Of a stretch of 31,041 bases of DNA, positions 1-8,835 are shown in pieces; the first letter of the stretch is position 1, and each line of letters begins with the position of its first letter. Position numbers and translations under genes: made by a program. The notes beneath the pieces are model-generated. The model had not been told where the DNA came from. It saw nothing but the letters and a program-made list of their open reading frames with translations, and made no database searches. The stretch lies in IMG/VR virus record IMGVR_UViG_3300025889_000593, positions 1 to 31,041 of that record. One strand, given 5' to 3'. The DNA comes from a virus.

Positions 1-247
1 CCAAGCTGGGCACAGAGCAGTTGAAGAGTTAATTAAGATAGCTAGAGAACCTATTGTAGACTCAGAAGATGATATATCAGCAGATAGATTAAAGAACGCA
101 GCAGCGACAAAGAAATTAGCTATTTTCGATGCATTTGAAATATTAACTCGCATCGAGAATGAAAAAGAAATGTTAGAGGATAAACCTAAAGAAGTAAAAA
201 AGGAAGAAAAAGCTTTTAAAGGTTTTGCAGAAGGGAGAAGTAAGTGA
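1..247 (+). CDS. Probable terminase small subunit, C-terminal part (5' end outside window)
   Basis: An open frame enters from the left edge (first full codon at base 2) and ends with TGA at 245-247, giving 81 residues. The visible part is helical and highly charged. It contains a phrase reading ILTRIENEKEMLE and a lysine/glutamate-rich tail ending EGRSK. Its stop codon shares its last base with the ATG of the large terminase, so the two are probably translationally coupled. A small terminase subunit directly before terL is the usual arrangement in tailed phages, and the charged helical C-terminus fits. No diagnostic motif is visible, because a DNA-binding N-terminus would lie outside the window. 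The function is therefore inferred from position. It could instead be another small protein of the packaging operon. Confidence 0.5.
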   Translation, partial: QAGHRAVEELIKIAREPIVDSEDDISADRLKNAAATKKLAIFDAFEILTRIENEKEMLEDKPKEVKKEEKAFKGFAEGRSK

Positions 248-2469
248 TGTACGAACAAACATTATATAAAGTACTAAAAGATTATATCAACCCTAAGATA
301 CTTAAGAAAAATAATAGGTATAAAAAATGGGAGTATGGGTATAATAAAGAATATGATTTAGTTATAATCAGCAGAGACGGAACTATTGGAGACATCTACG
401 AAATACAAGATCTCAAGATTGCTATACCAGCAGTCTCTGAATGCTTTAAACGAAGCGAAGATAAAAAGGAACAATACTGGGAAAAACAAGAATACCCAAA
501 AGAACTAGCTAAAATAAAAAGTGTCTTTGACTGGGAAGAGTACCCTACAGATTTTAAAGAAAAATGGTATGACTATATCGATAAAGAATTTGAACGTCGT
601 GAGAAAGGTTACTTTTATTATAACAAGGGTGTTCCTAATTATATCACTGGGACTCACTACATGTATTTGCAATGGTCAAAAATCGACGTGGGTGCTGCCG
701 ACTACAGGGAATCGAATAAGTTATTTTTCTACTTCTGGGAAGCATGTAAAGCTGATAGCAGATGTTATGGGATGTGCTATCTTAAAAACAGACGATCTGG
801 GTTTTCGTTCATGGCTTCAGCAGAGCTCGTTAACGCCGCCACAATGTCGTCAGATTCAAGATTTGGGATCTTATCAAAAACTGGGGCTGATGCCAAGAAG
901 ATGTTTACGGATAAAGTCGTACCCATATCTCTTAACTATCCGTTTTTCTTCAAGCCGATCCAAGATGGTATGGATCGTCCTAAAACAGAGCTCGCCTACA
1001 GGGTACCAGCTTCTAAACTAACTAGAAGAAAACTTGATGATAATGTCAAATTATCAGATATTGTTGGTCTTGATACAACTATTGATTGGAAGAATACAGG
1101 TGACAACTCTTATGATGGTGAAAAGCTAAAGATGCTAGCACACGATGAAAGTGGTAAATGGGAGCGACCTGATAATATATTAAATAACTGGAGAGTTACA
1201 AAAACTACACTAAGATTAGGTAGTAGAATTATTGGTAAGTGTATGATGGGATCAACATCAAACGCTTTAGACAAAGGTGGAAACAATTTTAAGAAATTAT
1301 ATTATGATTCAAGCGTTACGAGAAGAAATAAGAATGGTCAAACAAGCTCGGGACTCTATAGTTTATTCATCCCTATGGAATGGTCCTACGAAGGATACAT
1401 TGATACTTATGGACTACCTGTCTTCGATACGCCAAAAACTGAAGTCACTGGAATCGATGGAGCAGCAATTGACCTCGGAGTTATCGAACACTGGGAAAAC
1501 GAAGTTGAAGGACTCAAACAAGACCAAGACGGATTAAACGAATTTTACAGGCAGTTTCCTCGTACTGAGAAACATGCTTTCAGAGATGAAACAAAAGAAT
1601 CTTTATTTAACTTAGTGAAGATATACGAACAGATAGACTACAATGAAGAAGTTTGTAATATAGCTTCTGTTACTCGAGGTAGTTTTCAGTGGCAAAATGG
1701 AGTTAAGGATACTAAAGTGATATTTTATCCTAATAAAGATGGTAGGTTTTTAATATCTTGGGTTCCACCTAAAAATCTTCAAAACCGAGTGATTATAAAA
1801 AATGGAACTAAATACCCTGGCAATGAACATGTTGGAGCGTTTGGTTGTGATAGTTACGATATATCAGGAACTGTAGATGGTAAAGGTTCTAATGGGGCTT
1901 TACACGGTCTTACTAAATTTAGTATGGAAGATGCTCCACCAAATCATTTTTTTTTAGAATATATATCAAGACCACAGACTGCTGAAATATTTTTTGAGGA
2001 CGTTCTTATGGCTTTAGTATTTTATGGTATGCCTATACTTTGTGAAAATAACAAGCCAAGACTTTTGTACTATTTAAAGCGTAGAGGTTATAGAGGTTTT
2101 AGTATGAATCGTCCTGATAAAATTTGGAACAAATTGTCTACAACAGAAAAAGAGATAGGTGGAATACCTAACTCTAGCGAGGATATAAAGCAAGCACACG
2201 CAGCAGCAATAGAAACATATATAGAAGAACACGTTGGCATTCAAGGTGAGGAATTTGGTGATATGTACATGCAGTTAACTTTAGAAGACTGGGCTCGCTT
2301 TAATATAAATAATAGAACTAAACATGATGCGTCTATAAGTTCAGGTTTGGCTATTATGGCTTGTAATAAGAATAAATACAAACCTAATCAAGAAAAGAAA
2401 TTAAAGCCAATTGATTTAGGCATAAAAAGATACGATAACAAAGGAAGTGTTTCCAAAATAATAAAATAA
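247..2469 (+). CDS. Terminase large subunit (packaging ATPase-nuclease)
   Basis: This is the DNA-packaging motor, which cuts concatemeric DNA and pumps it through the portal. I chose ATG 247 over the in-frame GTG 244 because it overlaps the upstream stop as TGATG. The 740 residues carry the full set of motifs. A deviant Walker A (NRRSGFS) lies near residue 183. Walker B with catalytic glutamate (LAHDESGKW) has its DE at 300-301. A coupling motif (GSTSN) lies near 336. The C-terminal RNase H-like nuclease has acidic residues at about D535 (GCDSYD), E600 (LCENN) and D694 (KHDAS). The length and the HDE form of Walker B resemble terminases of crAss-like and related Bacteroidota phages. Two stretches inside the ATPase half are clearly richer in G+C than the rest of the gene. 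The portal gene follows after four bases. Confidence 0.93.
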   Translation: MYEQTLYKVLKDYINPKILKKNNRYKKWEYGYNKEYDLVIISRDGTIGDIYEIQDLKIAIPAVSECFKRSEDKKEQYWEKQEYPKELAKIKSVFDWEEYPTDFKEKWYDYIDKEFERREKGYFYYNKGVPNYITGTHYMYLQWSKIDVGAADYRESNKLFFYFWEACKADSRCYGMCYLKNRRSGFSFMASAELVNAATMSSDSRFGILSKTGADAKKMFTDKVVPISLNYPFFFKPIQDGMDRPKTELAYRVPASKLTRRKLDDNVKLSDIVGLDTTIDWKNTGDNSYDGEKLKMLAHDESGKWERPDNILNNWRVTKTTLRLGSRIIGKCMMGSTSNALDKGGNNFKKLYYDSSVTRRNKNGQTSSGLYSLFIPMEWSYEGYIDTYGLPVFDTPKTEVTGIDGAAIDLGVIEHWENEVEGLKQDQDGLNEFYRQFPRTEKHAFRDETKESLFNLVKIYEQIDYNEEVCNIASVTRGSFQWQNGVKDTKVIFYPNKDGRFLISWVPPKNLQNRVIIKNGTKYPGNEHVGAFGCDSYDISGTVDGKGSNGALHGLTKFSMEDAPPNHFFLEYISRPQTAEIFFEDVLMALVFYGMPILCENNKPRLLYYLKRRGYRGFSMNRPDKIWNKLSTTEKEIGGIPNSSEDIKQAHAAAIETYIEEHVGIQGEEFGDMYMQLTLEDWARFNINNRTKHDASISSGLAIMACNKNKYKPNQEKKLKPIDLGIKRYDNKGSVSKIIK

Positions 2470-2473
2470 ATAT

Positions 2474-4885
2474 ATGCAAATTTACACTAACAACAATAGC
2501 TCTTTTCCAAGTCAGGTGGTACCTGATGCAGAGAAAGCTACTTTAGAATATGGTTTAGCTGTCGGTAGAGCTATTGAAGGAGAATGGTTTAGGAATTATA
2601 GAAGTGCATATAATACTCCGGGTTACGCTGTGAATTTCAATCAATACCATAACTTAAGATTATATGCTAGAGGTGAACAACCTGTTCAAAAATACAAAGA
2701 TGAATTAGCTATAAATGGAGATTTATCTTATTTAAATCTAGATTGGAAACCTGTTCCTGTTATATCTAAATTTGTTGATATTGTTGTTAATGGAATATCA
2801 CAAAGAAATTTTGAAATAAATGCTTTTGCTCAAGACCCAGTTTGTTCAAGGTCAAGAACCGAATATGCTACAGCTTTGTTAACAGATATTAATGCTAAGA
2901 AATTTTTACAAACAGCACAGCAAACACTAGGTATAAACGCTTTTAATTCTCCAAATCCTGAAACTGCTCCACAAGACGAACAAGAACTAGAGATACATCT
3001 TCAGATGGATTTTAAACAAAGTGTTGAAGTAGCGGAAGAAGAAGTTATAAACCAAGTTTTAGATAAAAATAAATACGATCTAACTAGAAGAAGGTTTAAT
3101 TATGATTTAACAGTTTTAGGTATTGGTGCTGTAAAAACAAATTGGAACAAAGCAGAGGGTATAACTGTAGACTACGTAGATCCAGCTTGCTTAGTTTATT
3201 CTTATACTGAAGATCCTAATTTTGAAGATATATATTACGCTGGAGAAGTCAAGTCTGTAGCTTTAGCAGATTTAAAAACGCAGTTTCCTGATCTCACAGA
3301 CGAAGAAATGGAAACTATACAACAATATCCAGGAAACGCAGAGTATTTAAGAAACTGGAGCGGTAGATCAGATGATTTAACTGTGCAAGTTCTTTATTTT
3401 GAATATAAAACATATAGCGACCAAGTCTTTAAAATAAAAAAGAATTCTTTCGGATTAGAAAAAGCATTAGAAAAACCTGATTTTTTCAATCCACCTGAAA
3501 GTGATAACTTTGAAAGAGTGTCTAGAACTATTGAAACTTTATATAGTGGAGCTAAAATACTAGGTCACCCTATGATGATGAGCTGGGGTTTATCAGAACA
3601 CATGACTAGACCCACCGCTGACACTGTTAAAGTAAAAATGAATTATAATATATGCGCCCCTAGAATGTATAAAGGGCGTATAGAATCTTTAGTTTCTCGT
3701 ATAACAGGTTTTGCTGATATGATACAACTAACTCATTTAAAAATTCAGCAAGTACTAGCTAGAGTAGTTCCAGATGGTGTATACTTAGACATGGATGGTT
3801 TAGCTGAAGTAGATTTAGGAAACGGAACTAATTACAATCCTGCTGAAGCATTAAACATGTATTTTCAAACTGGTAGTGTAGTAGGTAGATCTTTAACTCA
3901 AGACGGCGATGTTAATAGAGGTAAAATACCAGTGCAAGAATTACAGACTGGTTCAGGCGGTGGTAAAATACAATCTTTAATACAGACTTATCAATACTAT
4001 TTGCAAATGATAAGAGACGTAACCGGTTTAAATGAAGCTAGGGATGGAAGTACTCCAGACAAAAACTCTTTAGTTGGTTTACAAAAAATGGCAGCAGCTA
4101 ATTCAAATACAGCTACAAGACATATATTACAAGCAAGTATGTACCTTACCCTTAGAACATGTGAGAATATATCTCTTAGGGTAGCTGATTCATTAGCTTT
4201 TCCTTTTACTAAACAAGCTTTAAGAAATAGTATATCAGCTTTTAATGTTGGAACTTTAGATGAGTTAACGAAAATAAATATACATGATTTTGGTATATTT
4301 TTACAGCTAGAACCAGACGACGAGGAAAAAGCTAAACTAGAAGAGAATATACAAGTAGCATTAAAATCTGGACAGATATATTTAGAAGACGCTATAGACA
4401 TACGTGAAGTTAGAAACATTCAATTAGCTAATCAGTTTTTAAAATATAGAAGAAAGAAGAAACAAGAAGCTGATCAAAAAGCTCAACAAGCTAATATTCA
4501 AGCTCAAGCTCAAGCAAATGCAGAAACAGCTGAAAAAGCTGCTTTAGCTGAAGTTCAGAAACAGCAAGCATTAGCTCAAACTCAACTTCAAATTGAACAA
4601 GGCAAGTCACAGTTTGAAATAAAAAGAATGCAAACTGAACTGCAAATGAAAAAAGAATTAGCAATGCAAAAGTTTGAGTTTGATATGAAACTAGCTCAAG
4701 TAGATGTACAAAAAGAACAAGCTAGAGAGCAAAGTATTGAAGATAGAAAAGATAAAAGAACTAAGATACAAGCTACTCAACAAAGCAAGATGATAGACCA
4801 AAGACAAAATGATTTATTACCTACAGATTTTGAATCTGACCAAAACAGTGGAGAAGTTGATTTAAACAATTTACAAATCACCTAA
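2474..4885 (+). CDS. Portal protein
   Basis: This 803-residue protein probably forms the dodecameric ring at the capsid vertex, through which terminase packages DNA and to which the tail attaches. It sits directly after terL. Its long body includes a conserved-looking central segment with the phrase LLTDINAKKF and a later helical region. From about residue 655 there is a long K/Q/A/E-rich tail predicted to be coiled coil, with AQAQAQ runs and many glutamines. Such a tail is typical of the roughly 800-residue portals of crAss-like and related marine podoviruses, and would form the helical barrel or crown inside the capsid. The identification rests on position, size and general resemblance. No catalytic motif is expected. 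The start ATG follows ATAT with no ribosome-binding sequence. Confidence 0.82.
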   Translation: MQIYTNNNSSFPSQVVPDAEKATLEYGLAVGRAIEGEWFRNYRSAYNTPGYAVNFNQYHNLRLYARGEQPVQKYKDELAINGDLSYLNLDWKPVPVISKFVDIVVNGISQRNFEINAFAQDPVCSRSRTEYATALLTDINAKKFLQTAQQTLGINAFNSPNPETAPQDEQELEIHLQMDFKQSVEVAEEEVINQVLDKNKYDLTRRRFNYDLTVLGIGAVKTNWNKAEGITVDYVDPACLVYSYTEDPNFEDIYYAGEVKSVALADLKTQFPDLTDEEMETIQQYPGNAEYLRNWSGRSDDLTVQVLYFEYKTYSDQVFKIKKNSFGLEKALEKPDFFNPPESDNFERVSRTIETLYSGAKILGHPMMMSWGLSEHMTRPTADTVKVKMNYNICAPRMYKGRIESLVSRITGFADMIQLTHLKIQQVLARVVPDGVYLDMDGLAEVDLGNGTNYNPAEALNMYFQTGSVVGRSLTQDGDVNRGKIPVQELQTGSGGGKIQSLIQTYQYYLQMIRDVTGLNEARDGSTPDKNSLVGLQKMAAANSNTATRHILQASMYLTLRTCENISLRVADSLAFPFTKQALRNSISAFNVGTLDELTKINIHDFGIFLQLEPDDEEKAKLEENIQVALKSGQIYLEDAIDIREVRNIQLANQFLKYRRKKKQEADQKAQQANIQAQAQANAETAEKAALAEVQKQQALAQTQLQIEQGKSQFEIKRMQTELQMKKELAMQKFEFDMKLAQVDVQKEQAREQSIEDRKDKRTKIQATQQSKMIDQRQNDLLPTDFESDQNSGEVDLNNLQIT

Positions 4886-4899
4886 TCCTTACATTAACT

Positions 4900-4912
4900 A
4901 TTATATTATATT
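4900..4912 (+). repeat. TTATA pentamer leader before the scaffold gene
   Basis: Two TTATA units plus TT run directly into the ATG at 4913. The same unit, three copies long, precedes the ATG at 8048. Bacteroidota start regions are A/T-rich, so this may act as the initiation region or as part of a promoter -10 element. There is no experimental basis for either reading. Confidence 0.4.
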
Positions 4913-6043
4913 ATGTCAAAAACAAAACAAGAAGAGGAGGCTAAACCTCTTAAAATTAAAAAACCAACGCTTAAAAAACACGAAGACAAACTTCACAAAG
5001 TAACAATTAACGAAAAACCTAAAGAAAATGCCGTTCAAGAGCAAAGCACAACAAAGGTGGATGTACAAGTTCATGCCGAAGATGGCAAAAAAGTGGAGCC
5101 AGATGTATCAAAGCAAGAACTTACCGGAGAAAGTATCAAAGAAGTAAAATCTCCTATAACTGAAATAAAAGCGAAAAATACGCTAGACGACAAACCAGAA
5201 CTAAAAGCACCTGTAGAGAAAAAGGTTGTAATGCCTGAAAATATAGAGAAGTTAGTAAACTTCATGAGAGATACTGGTGGAAGTATAGAAGATTATACTA
5301 GGTTAAATAGAGATTATTCTCAGTTAGATGAGTCTAATTTATTAAAAGAATATTATAAAAATACTAAACCTCATTTAGATCAAGAAGAAATAGAATTTAT
5401 AATGGAAGATAAATTTTATTACGACGAAGAGATGGATGAAGAACGCGAGGTAAAGAAAAAGAAACTTGCTAAAAAAGAAGAAATTGCAAAAGCTAAAAGC
5501 TTTTTGGAGGAAACAAAGAGAAAATATTACGATGAAATCAAGTTGAAATCAAACGTAACTCAAGAACAAAAAAAAGCAATGGAGTTTTTCAATAAATACA
5601 ACGAGGACCAAAAAATAGCTAGTAAGAGACGAGATATATTTAACAATAAAACTAAAGAGCTTTTTTCCGATAAATTCAAAGGTTTTGAATTTAACATTGG
5701 AGATAAACAATTTAACTATAATGTTCAAAATGTAGAAACTGTCGCTGAAGATCAAGCAAGCTTAACAACGTTTATTAAGAAGTTCTTAAATAAAGACGGA
5801 GAAATAGCAGATGCTAAAGCTTATCATAAAGCTATTTACGCCGCGAAAAATGTAGATACTATAGCTAATCATTTTTATGAGCAAGGTAAAGCCGACGCCG
5901 TTAAAGATGTTATGGCAAAATCTAAAAACATAAACGCAGAACCAAGATCACAAAGTGGTGGTGATGTATTTATAAACGGATTAAAAGTAAAAGCAATAAG
6001 TGGGGATAATGGTACTAAGTTAAAATTTAAAAGTAAAAAATAA
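4913..6043 (+). CDS. Probable capsid scaffolding protein
   Basis: The 376-residue product is extremely charged. It has a lysine/glutamate/proline-rich N-terminal third (about 1-95) that is probably disordered. A long K/E helical segment, likely coiled coil, spans about 155-230. A compact lysine-rich C-terminus ends KLKFKSKK. Highly charged, helical proteins encoded between portal and major capsid protein in short-tailed phages are usually the internal scaffold that templates capsid assembly. A basic C-terminal end is typical of the capsid-binding part. No protease motif is visible. The assignment is inferred from position and composition, and an internal core protein is the main alternative. 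The ATG follows a TTATA-repeat leader and the stop is 18 bases before the capsid start. Confidence 0.6.
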   Translation: MSKTKQEEEAKPLKIKKPTLKKHEDKLHKVTINEKPKENAVQEQSTTKVDVQVHAEDGKKVEPDVSKQELTGESIKEVKSPITEIKAKNTLDDKPELKAPVEKKVVMPENIEKLVNFMRDTGGSIEDYTRLNRDYSQLDESNLLKEYYKNTKPHLDQEEIEFIMEDKFYYDEEMDEEREVKKKKLAKKEEIAKAKSFLEETKRKYYDEIKLKSNVTQEQKKAMEFFNKYNEDQKIASKRRDIFNNKTKELFSDKFKGFEFNIGDKQFNYNVQNVETVAEDQASLTTFIKKFLNKDGEIADAKAYHKAIYAAKNVDTIANHFYEQGKADAVKDVMAKSKNINAEPRSQSGGDVFINGLKVKAISGDNGTKLKFKSKK

Positions 6044-6061
6044 AAACTAAAACTAAAAATT

Positions 6062-7558
6062 ATGAGTTTTGTAACTGGTGGGAGTTTTCCCGCTTCATTA
6101 GTCCCTGCGCAAAACAGGATGGCTTTACAATCAAACTACTTAACGTTTGATGGTGGTGCTGGAGGAAACTTCGCACAACAATATTTACCAGAGCTTTACG
6201 AAGCAGAGGTAGAAAGATACGGAAACCGAACTATTGGTGGTTTCTTGAGAATGGTAGGTGCAGAAATGCCTATGACTTCTGATCAAGTTATTTGGTCTGA
6301 ACAAAATAGACTTCACGTTGCTTATAAAGGTGTAACTTCTGCTCTTGTTGGTGGTGGTAATACTACTGATATAACTGTAACTTTGAATATTACAGCTGCT
6401 GAAAACCCAAGTTTAAACGGTGCTGTAAGACAAGGTCAAACTATCTTACTATCAGATGTTGCTACAGGTTTAGTTACAGCTAAAGCTTTAGTTCAAACTG
6501 TAACTAGTACAGGTGGTGGTATAACAAACGATATACTTACTTGTTCATTATATGAAACAACTGCTGCTGCTTTTCCAGCTGGATTATTAGGTACTGCTGC
6601 ATGTAACGTATTTGTATACGGTTCTGAATTTGGAAAAGGAATGGTTGGAATGGAAGGTTCTATTGAGCCAAATTTCACTCAATACCACAACTCTCCATTA
6701 ATTCTTAAAGATAACTTCAAAATCAGTGGATCTGATGCTGCTCAAATTGGTTGGGTTGAAGTTTCAACTGAAGATGGTCAATCAGGATATTTATGGTATT
6801 TAAAGTCTGAATCTGAAACAAGATTGAGATTTGAAGATTACTTAGAAATGGCTATGATTGAAGGTGAATTAATGACTAATGCTGGCGTTAATTTTCAATA
6901 TGGACCAGCTGGTGGTGGTAGTGATATCAAAGGTACTGAAGGTTTATTCGCTGCTATTGAAGCAAGAGGTAATGTATACTCTGGTTTTGCTGGAGCTGCT
7001 GCTCCTGGTTCAGGTGCTTTAGGTGATTTCGATGAAATCCTTAAAAACTTAGACAAGCAAGGTGCTATTGAAGAAAACATGTTATTCTTATCTAGATCTA
7101 CTGCTCTTGATTTTGACGATATGATTGCTGCTGTTAACGGTGGATTTGCTTCTACTCAAGCTGCTTCTTACGGTCTTTTTGAGAACGATGGAGATATGGC
7201 ATTAAACTTTGGTTTTTCTGGTTTCAGAAGAGGTTCTTATGACTTCTACAAAACTGACTGGAAATATCTAAATGATGCTTCTTTAAGAGGATTAGATAAA
7301 GAAATAGACGGTGTATTAGTTCCTGCTGGAACAACTACAGTATATGACCAAATGTTAGGATCAAATATTAGAAGACCTTTCTTACACGTAAGATATAGAG
7401 CTTCTGAAACTGAAGACAGAAGAATGAAGTCTTGGGTAACTGGTTCTGTAGGCGGCGCGTATACTGACACTTTAGATGCGATGACTGTAAGTTTCTTATC
7501 TGAAAGATGTTTAGTAACTCAAGCTGCTAATAACTTCGTGTTATTCAAAGGAGCTTAA
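6062..7558 (+). CDS. Major capsid protein
   Basis: This 498-residue protein follows the probable scaffold gene and has the features expected of a phage shell protein: no cysteine-rich or catalytic motifs, glycine/alanine-rich loops, and a body including LPELYEAEVERYGNRT near the N-terminus and a C-terminal region with RRPFLHVRYRASETEDRRM. Residues from about 95 to 185 are rich in T, G, A and V and probably form a beta-rich surface insertion. The protein looks like the HK97-fold capsid proteins of crAss-like and uncultured marine podoviruses, by recall. Codons are strongly biased toward GCT, TCT, ACT and GGT, as expected for a highly expressed gene. The leader has three AAACT/AAAATT-like units directly before ATG and no Shine-Dalgarno sequence. 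Confidence 0.85.
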   Translation: MSFVTGGSFPASLVPAQNRMALQSNYLTFDGGAGGNFAQQYLPELYEAEVERYGNRTIGGFLRMVGAEMPMTSDQVIWSEQNRLHVAYKGVTSALVGGGNTTDITVTLNITAAENPSLNGAVRQGQTILLSDVATGLVTAKALVQTVTSTGGGITNDILTCSLYETTAAAFPAGLLGTAACNVFVYGSEFGKGMVGMEGSIEPNFTQYHNSPLILKDNFKISGSDAAQIGWVEVSTEDGQSGYLWYLKSESETRLRFEDYLEMAMIEGELMTNAGVNFQYGPAGGGSDIKGTEGLFAAIEARGNVYSGFAGAAAPGSGALGDFDEILKNLDKQGAIEENMLFLSRSTALDFDDMIAAVNGGFASTQAASYGLFENDGDMALNFGFSGFRRGSYDFYKTDWKYLNDASLRGLDKEIDGVLVPAGTTTVYDQMLGSNIRRPFLHVRYRASETEDRRMKSWVTGSVGGAYTDTLDAMTVSFLSERCLVTQAANNFVLFKGA

Positions 7559-7588
7559 TAATTATAAACATTTAAAAATATAGAAATT

Positions 7589-7987
7589 ATGGGTTTATTA
7601 AAAATGTCAAACGCAGCAACTGGAAAAGTAGTTAGCTGTGACAACGTTATAGATATAGTATCTGGATCAAGTGGTTCTGGTGCTACAGAAGTTATAACAA
7701 TAGATATATCTTACGGTGTATCAGTAAGTATGGATGATGGCGCAGGATCTAAGTCTGCTTTATTAAAAGCTGCTATCACTTATGCTGCTCCTGGTGCTAG
7801 TAATGAGTATACATCTACTGAAGCTCAGGTGGAAGAGGCATGGCTTAAAGCTATTGCTAACCTATCTGGCGCTACAGGAAGTATGATCGAAGCTCCACAG
7901 CTTGGTGTAAAAGTAACGGCAACAGGTGCTGCTTTAGCAAACTCTGTTCCTACTTTGGTTATCAAACATGGTGCTGAATTAGCATAA
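7589..7987 (+). CDS. Small protein after capsid gene, possible capsid decoration or accessory protein
   Basis: I do not recognise this 132-residue protein by family. It is rich in S, G, A, V and T, with alternating hydrophobic stretches such as EVITIDISYGVSVSM that suggest beta-strands, and a short helical stretch around residues 72-85. It has only one cysteine and no signal peptide. It lies 30 bases after the major capsid gene and immediately before a strong terminator, so it is probably co-transcribed with the capsid gene and made in large amounts. Position and size suit a capsid-stabilising or decoration protein, which is an inference only. The ATG follows an A/T-only leader. Confidence 0.6.
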   Translation: MGLLKMSNAATGKVVSCDNVIDIVSGSSGSGATEVITIDISYGVSVSMDDGAGSKSALLKAAITYAAPGASNEYTSTEAQVEEAWLKAIANLSGATGSMIEAPQLGVKVTATGAALANSVPTLVIKHGAELA

Positions 7988-8000
7988 ACAATTGCAATAA

Positions 8001-8025
8001 GATCCCGCTTCGGCGGGGTCTTTTT
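8001..8025 (+). terminator. Rho-independent terminator closing the capsid operon
   Basis: An 8-bp stem (8001-8008 with 8013-8020, one T-G wobble) is capped by a UUCG tetraloop closed by C-G, one of the most stable RNA loops. A T-run follows at 8021-8025. It lies 13 bases after the stop of the small capsid-associated gene and is GC-rich in an otherwise AT-rich spacer. Confidence 0.93.
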
Positions 8026-8029
8026 AATT

Positions 8030-8047
8030 ATTATATTATATTATATT
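8030..8047 (+). repeat. TTATA pentamer leader before the insulated gene
   Basis: Three TTATA units plus TT (8031-8047) fill the space between the terminator and the ATG at 8048. Any transcript reaching this gene must read through the hairpin or start within these few bases. The tract is therefore a candidate promoter core or start region. The same unit precedes the ATG at 4913. Confidence 0.4.
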
Positions 8048-8818
8048 ATGGAAACAAAAGAAAAGAAATCTTCTAAAGTAGTAGACGCTTGGGAGTATAA
8101 AGATAGAAATTATTATTTATTAGGAAACAAAGAACCTTTAACGTATACTTTACCAAGTAGACATTCAAAGAGATATCCTTTAGTTTGGTTTGATGAAGAA
8201 CTAGGATATGAAAGAGAGCTTAGATATGCTACTAATCAACAAAGCGTTTTTGTAGATGAGCAAAAAGGCAACGTAACTCTTAAGCATATTGTATTTGAAA
8301 AAGGTCATTTATTAGTACCTAAAGAAAAAAGAAATCTTCAACAATTTTTAGCAAAACACCCACACTCTAATTTAATATTTAAAGAGCATGATGAGGTTGT
8401 TGTAGCTGAAGATGAGTTTGACTATTTAGAAATGGAGATAGCAGCCATGAACTTAGCTTATGATATGGATATTGAAAAAGCAGAAGCTATATTAAGAGTT
8501 GAAGTTGGCACAGCAGTCTCTAAACTAAGTTCTAAAGAGTTAAAAAGAGATATATTAGTTTTTGCAAAAAGAAATCCAAGACTATTAATAGAATTATCTC
8601 AAGATGAAAATGTAGAGCTAAGAAACTTTGCTATAAAAGCTGTAGAAGCTAGAATAATAACTTTAGCTGATGATCAACGAACTTTTAAATGGGCAAGTAA
8701 TGGTAAAAAATTAATGACCGTACCTTTTGAAGAAAATACTTACTCAGCTATAGCTGCGTGGTTTAAAACAGATGAAGGACTTGAAGTTTATAAGTCTATA
8801 CAGAAAAAGTTAAGATAA
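8048..8818 (+). CDS. Conserved phage protein of unknown function, between two terminators
   Basis: This 256-residue soluble protein has no signal peptide or membrane segment. The N-terminal part (about 10-85) contains aromatic and charged strands, including PLTYTLPSRHSKRYPLVW and WFDEELGYEREL. The rest is mostly charged helices, with a HEAT-like stretch near 185-205 (NVELRNFAIKAVEARI). The C-terminus has TFKWASNGKKLMTVPFEENT. From memory, similar proteins sit at this position in many marine podovirus contigs, so it is probably part of the conserved structural set, but no function is known to me. The gene stands alone between strong terminators at 8001-8025 and 8835-8863. It is thus transcribed as its own unit or by read-through. 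Confidence 0.8.
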   Translation: METKEKKSSKVVDAWEYKDRNYYLLGNKEPLTYTLPSRHSKRYPLVWFDEELGYERELRYATNQQSVFVDEQKGNVTLKHIVFEKGHLLVPKEKRNLQQFLAKHPHSNLIFKEHDEVVVAEDEFDYLEMEIAAMNLAYDMDIEKAEAILRVEVGTAVSKLSSKELKRDILVFAKRNPRLLIELSQDENVELRNFAIKAVEARIITLADDQRTFKWASNGKKLMTVPFEENTYSAIAAWFKTDEGLEVYKSIQKKLR

Positions 8819-8835
8819 CAAGTGATTATAAATTA
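8818..8835 (+). repeat. 18-bp repeat, copy 1 (acaagtgattataaatta)
   Basis: This 18-bp word begins on the last base of the stop codon at 8816-8818 and touches the terminator stem. An exact second copy lies at 15144-15161, also intergenic, ending in the ATG of the next gene. It has no inverted symmetry. It may be a phage promoter element, an RNA-processing signal or a remnant of copying between spacers. Confidence 0.6.

Noticed and set aside
244-246. GTG at 244 as the terL start
   Set aside because: The adjacent ATG at 247 overlaps the upstream stop (TGATG), the usual coupled arrangement, and ATG is used by every other gene here.
521-1021. 166-codon plus-strand frame inside terL
   Set aside because: It is an alternate-frame shadow over the ATPase motifs. 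The terL frame carries all conserved residues, and the overlapping frame has no recognisable features.
1786-1800. Partial match to the 18-bp repeat (gagtgattataaa)
   Set aside because: It is inside terL, in frame as RVIIK, shorter than the intergenic copies and expected by chance in AT-rich coding sequence.
3997-4419. 140-codon open frame on the minus strand
   Set aside because: It is antisense to the portal gene, low complexity (S/F/I/K-rich), and has no independent leader or neighbour on that strand.
4441-4760. Imperfect direct repeats rich in CAAGCT/CAAGCA
   Set aside because: They encode the Q/A/K-rich coiled-coil tail of the portal in frame, so protein composition explains them.
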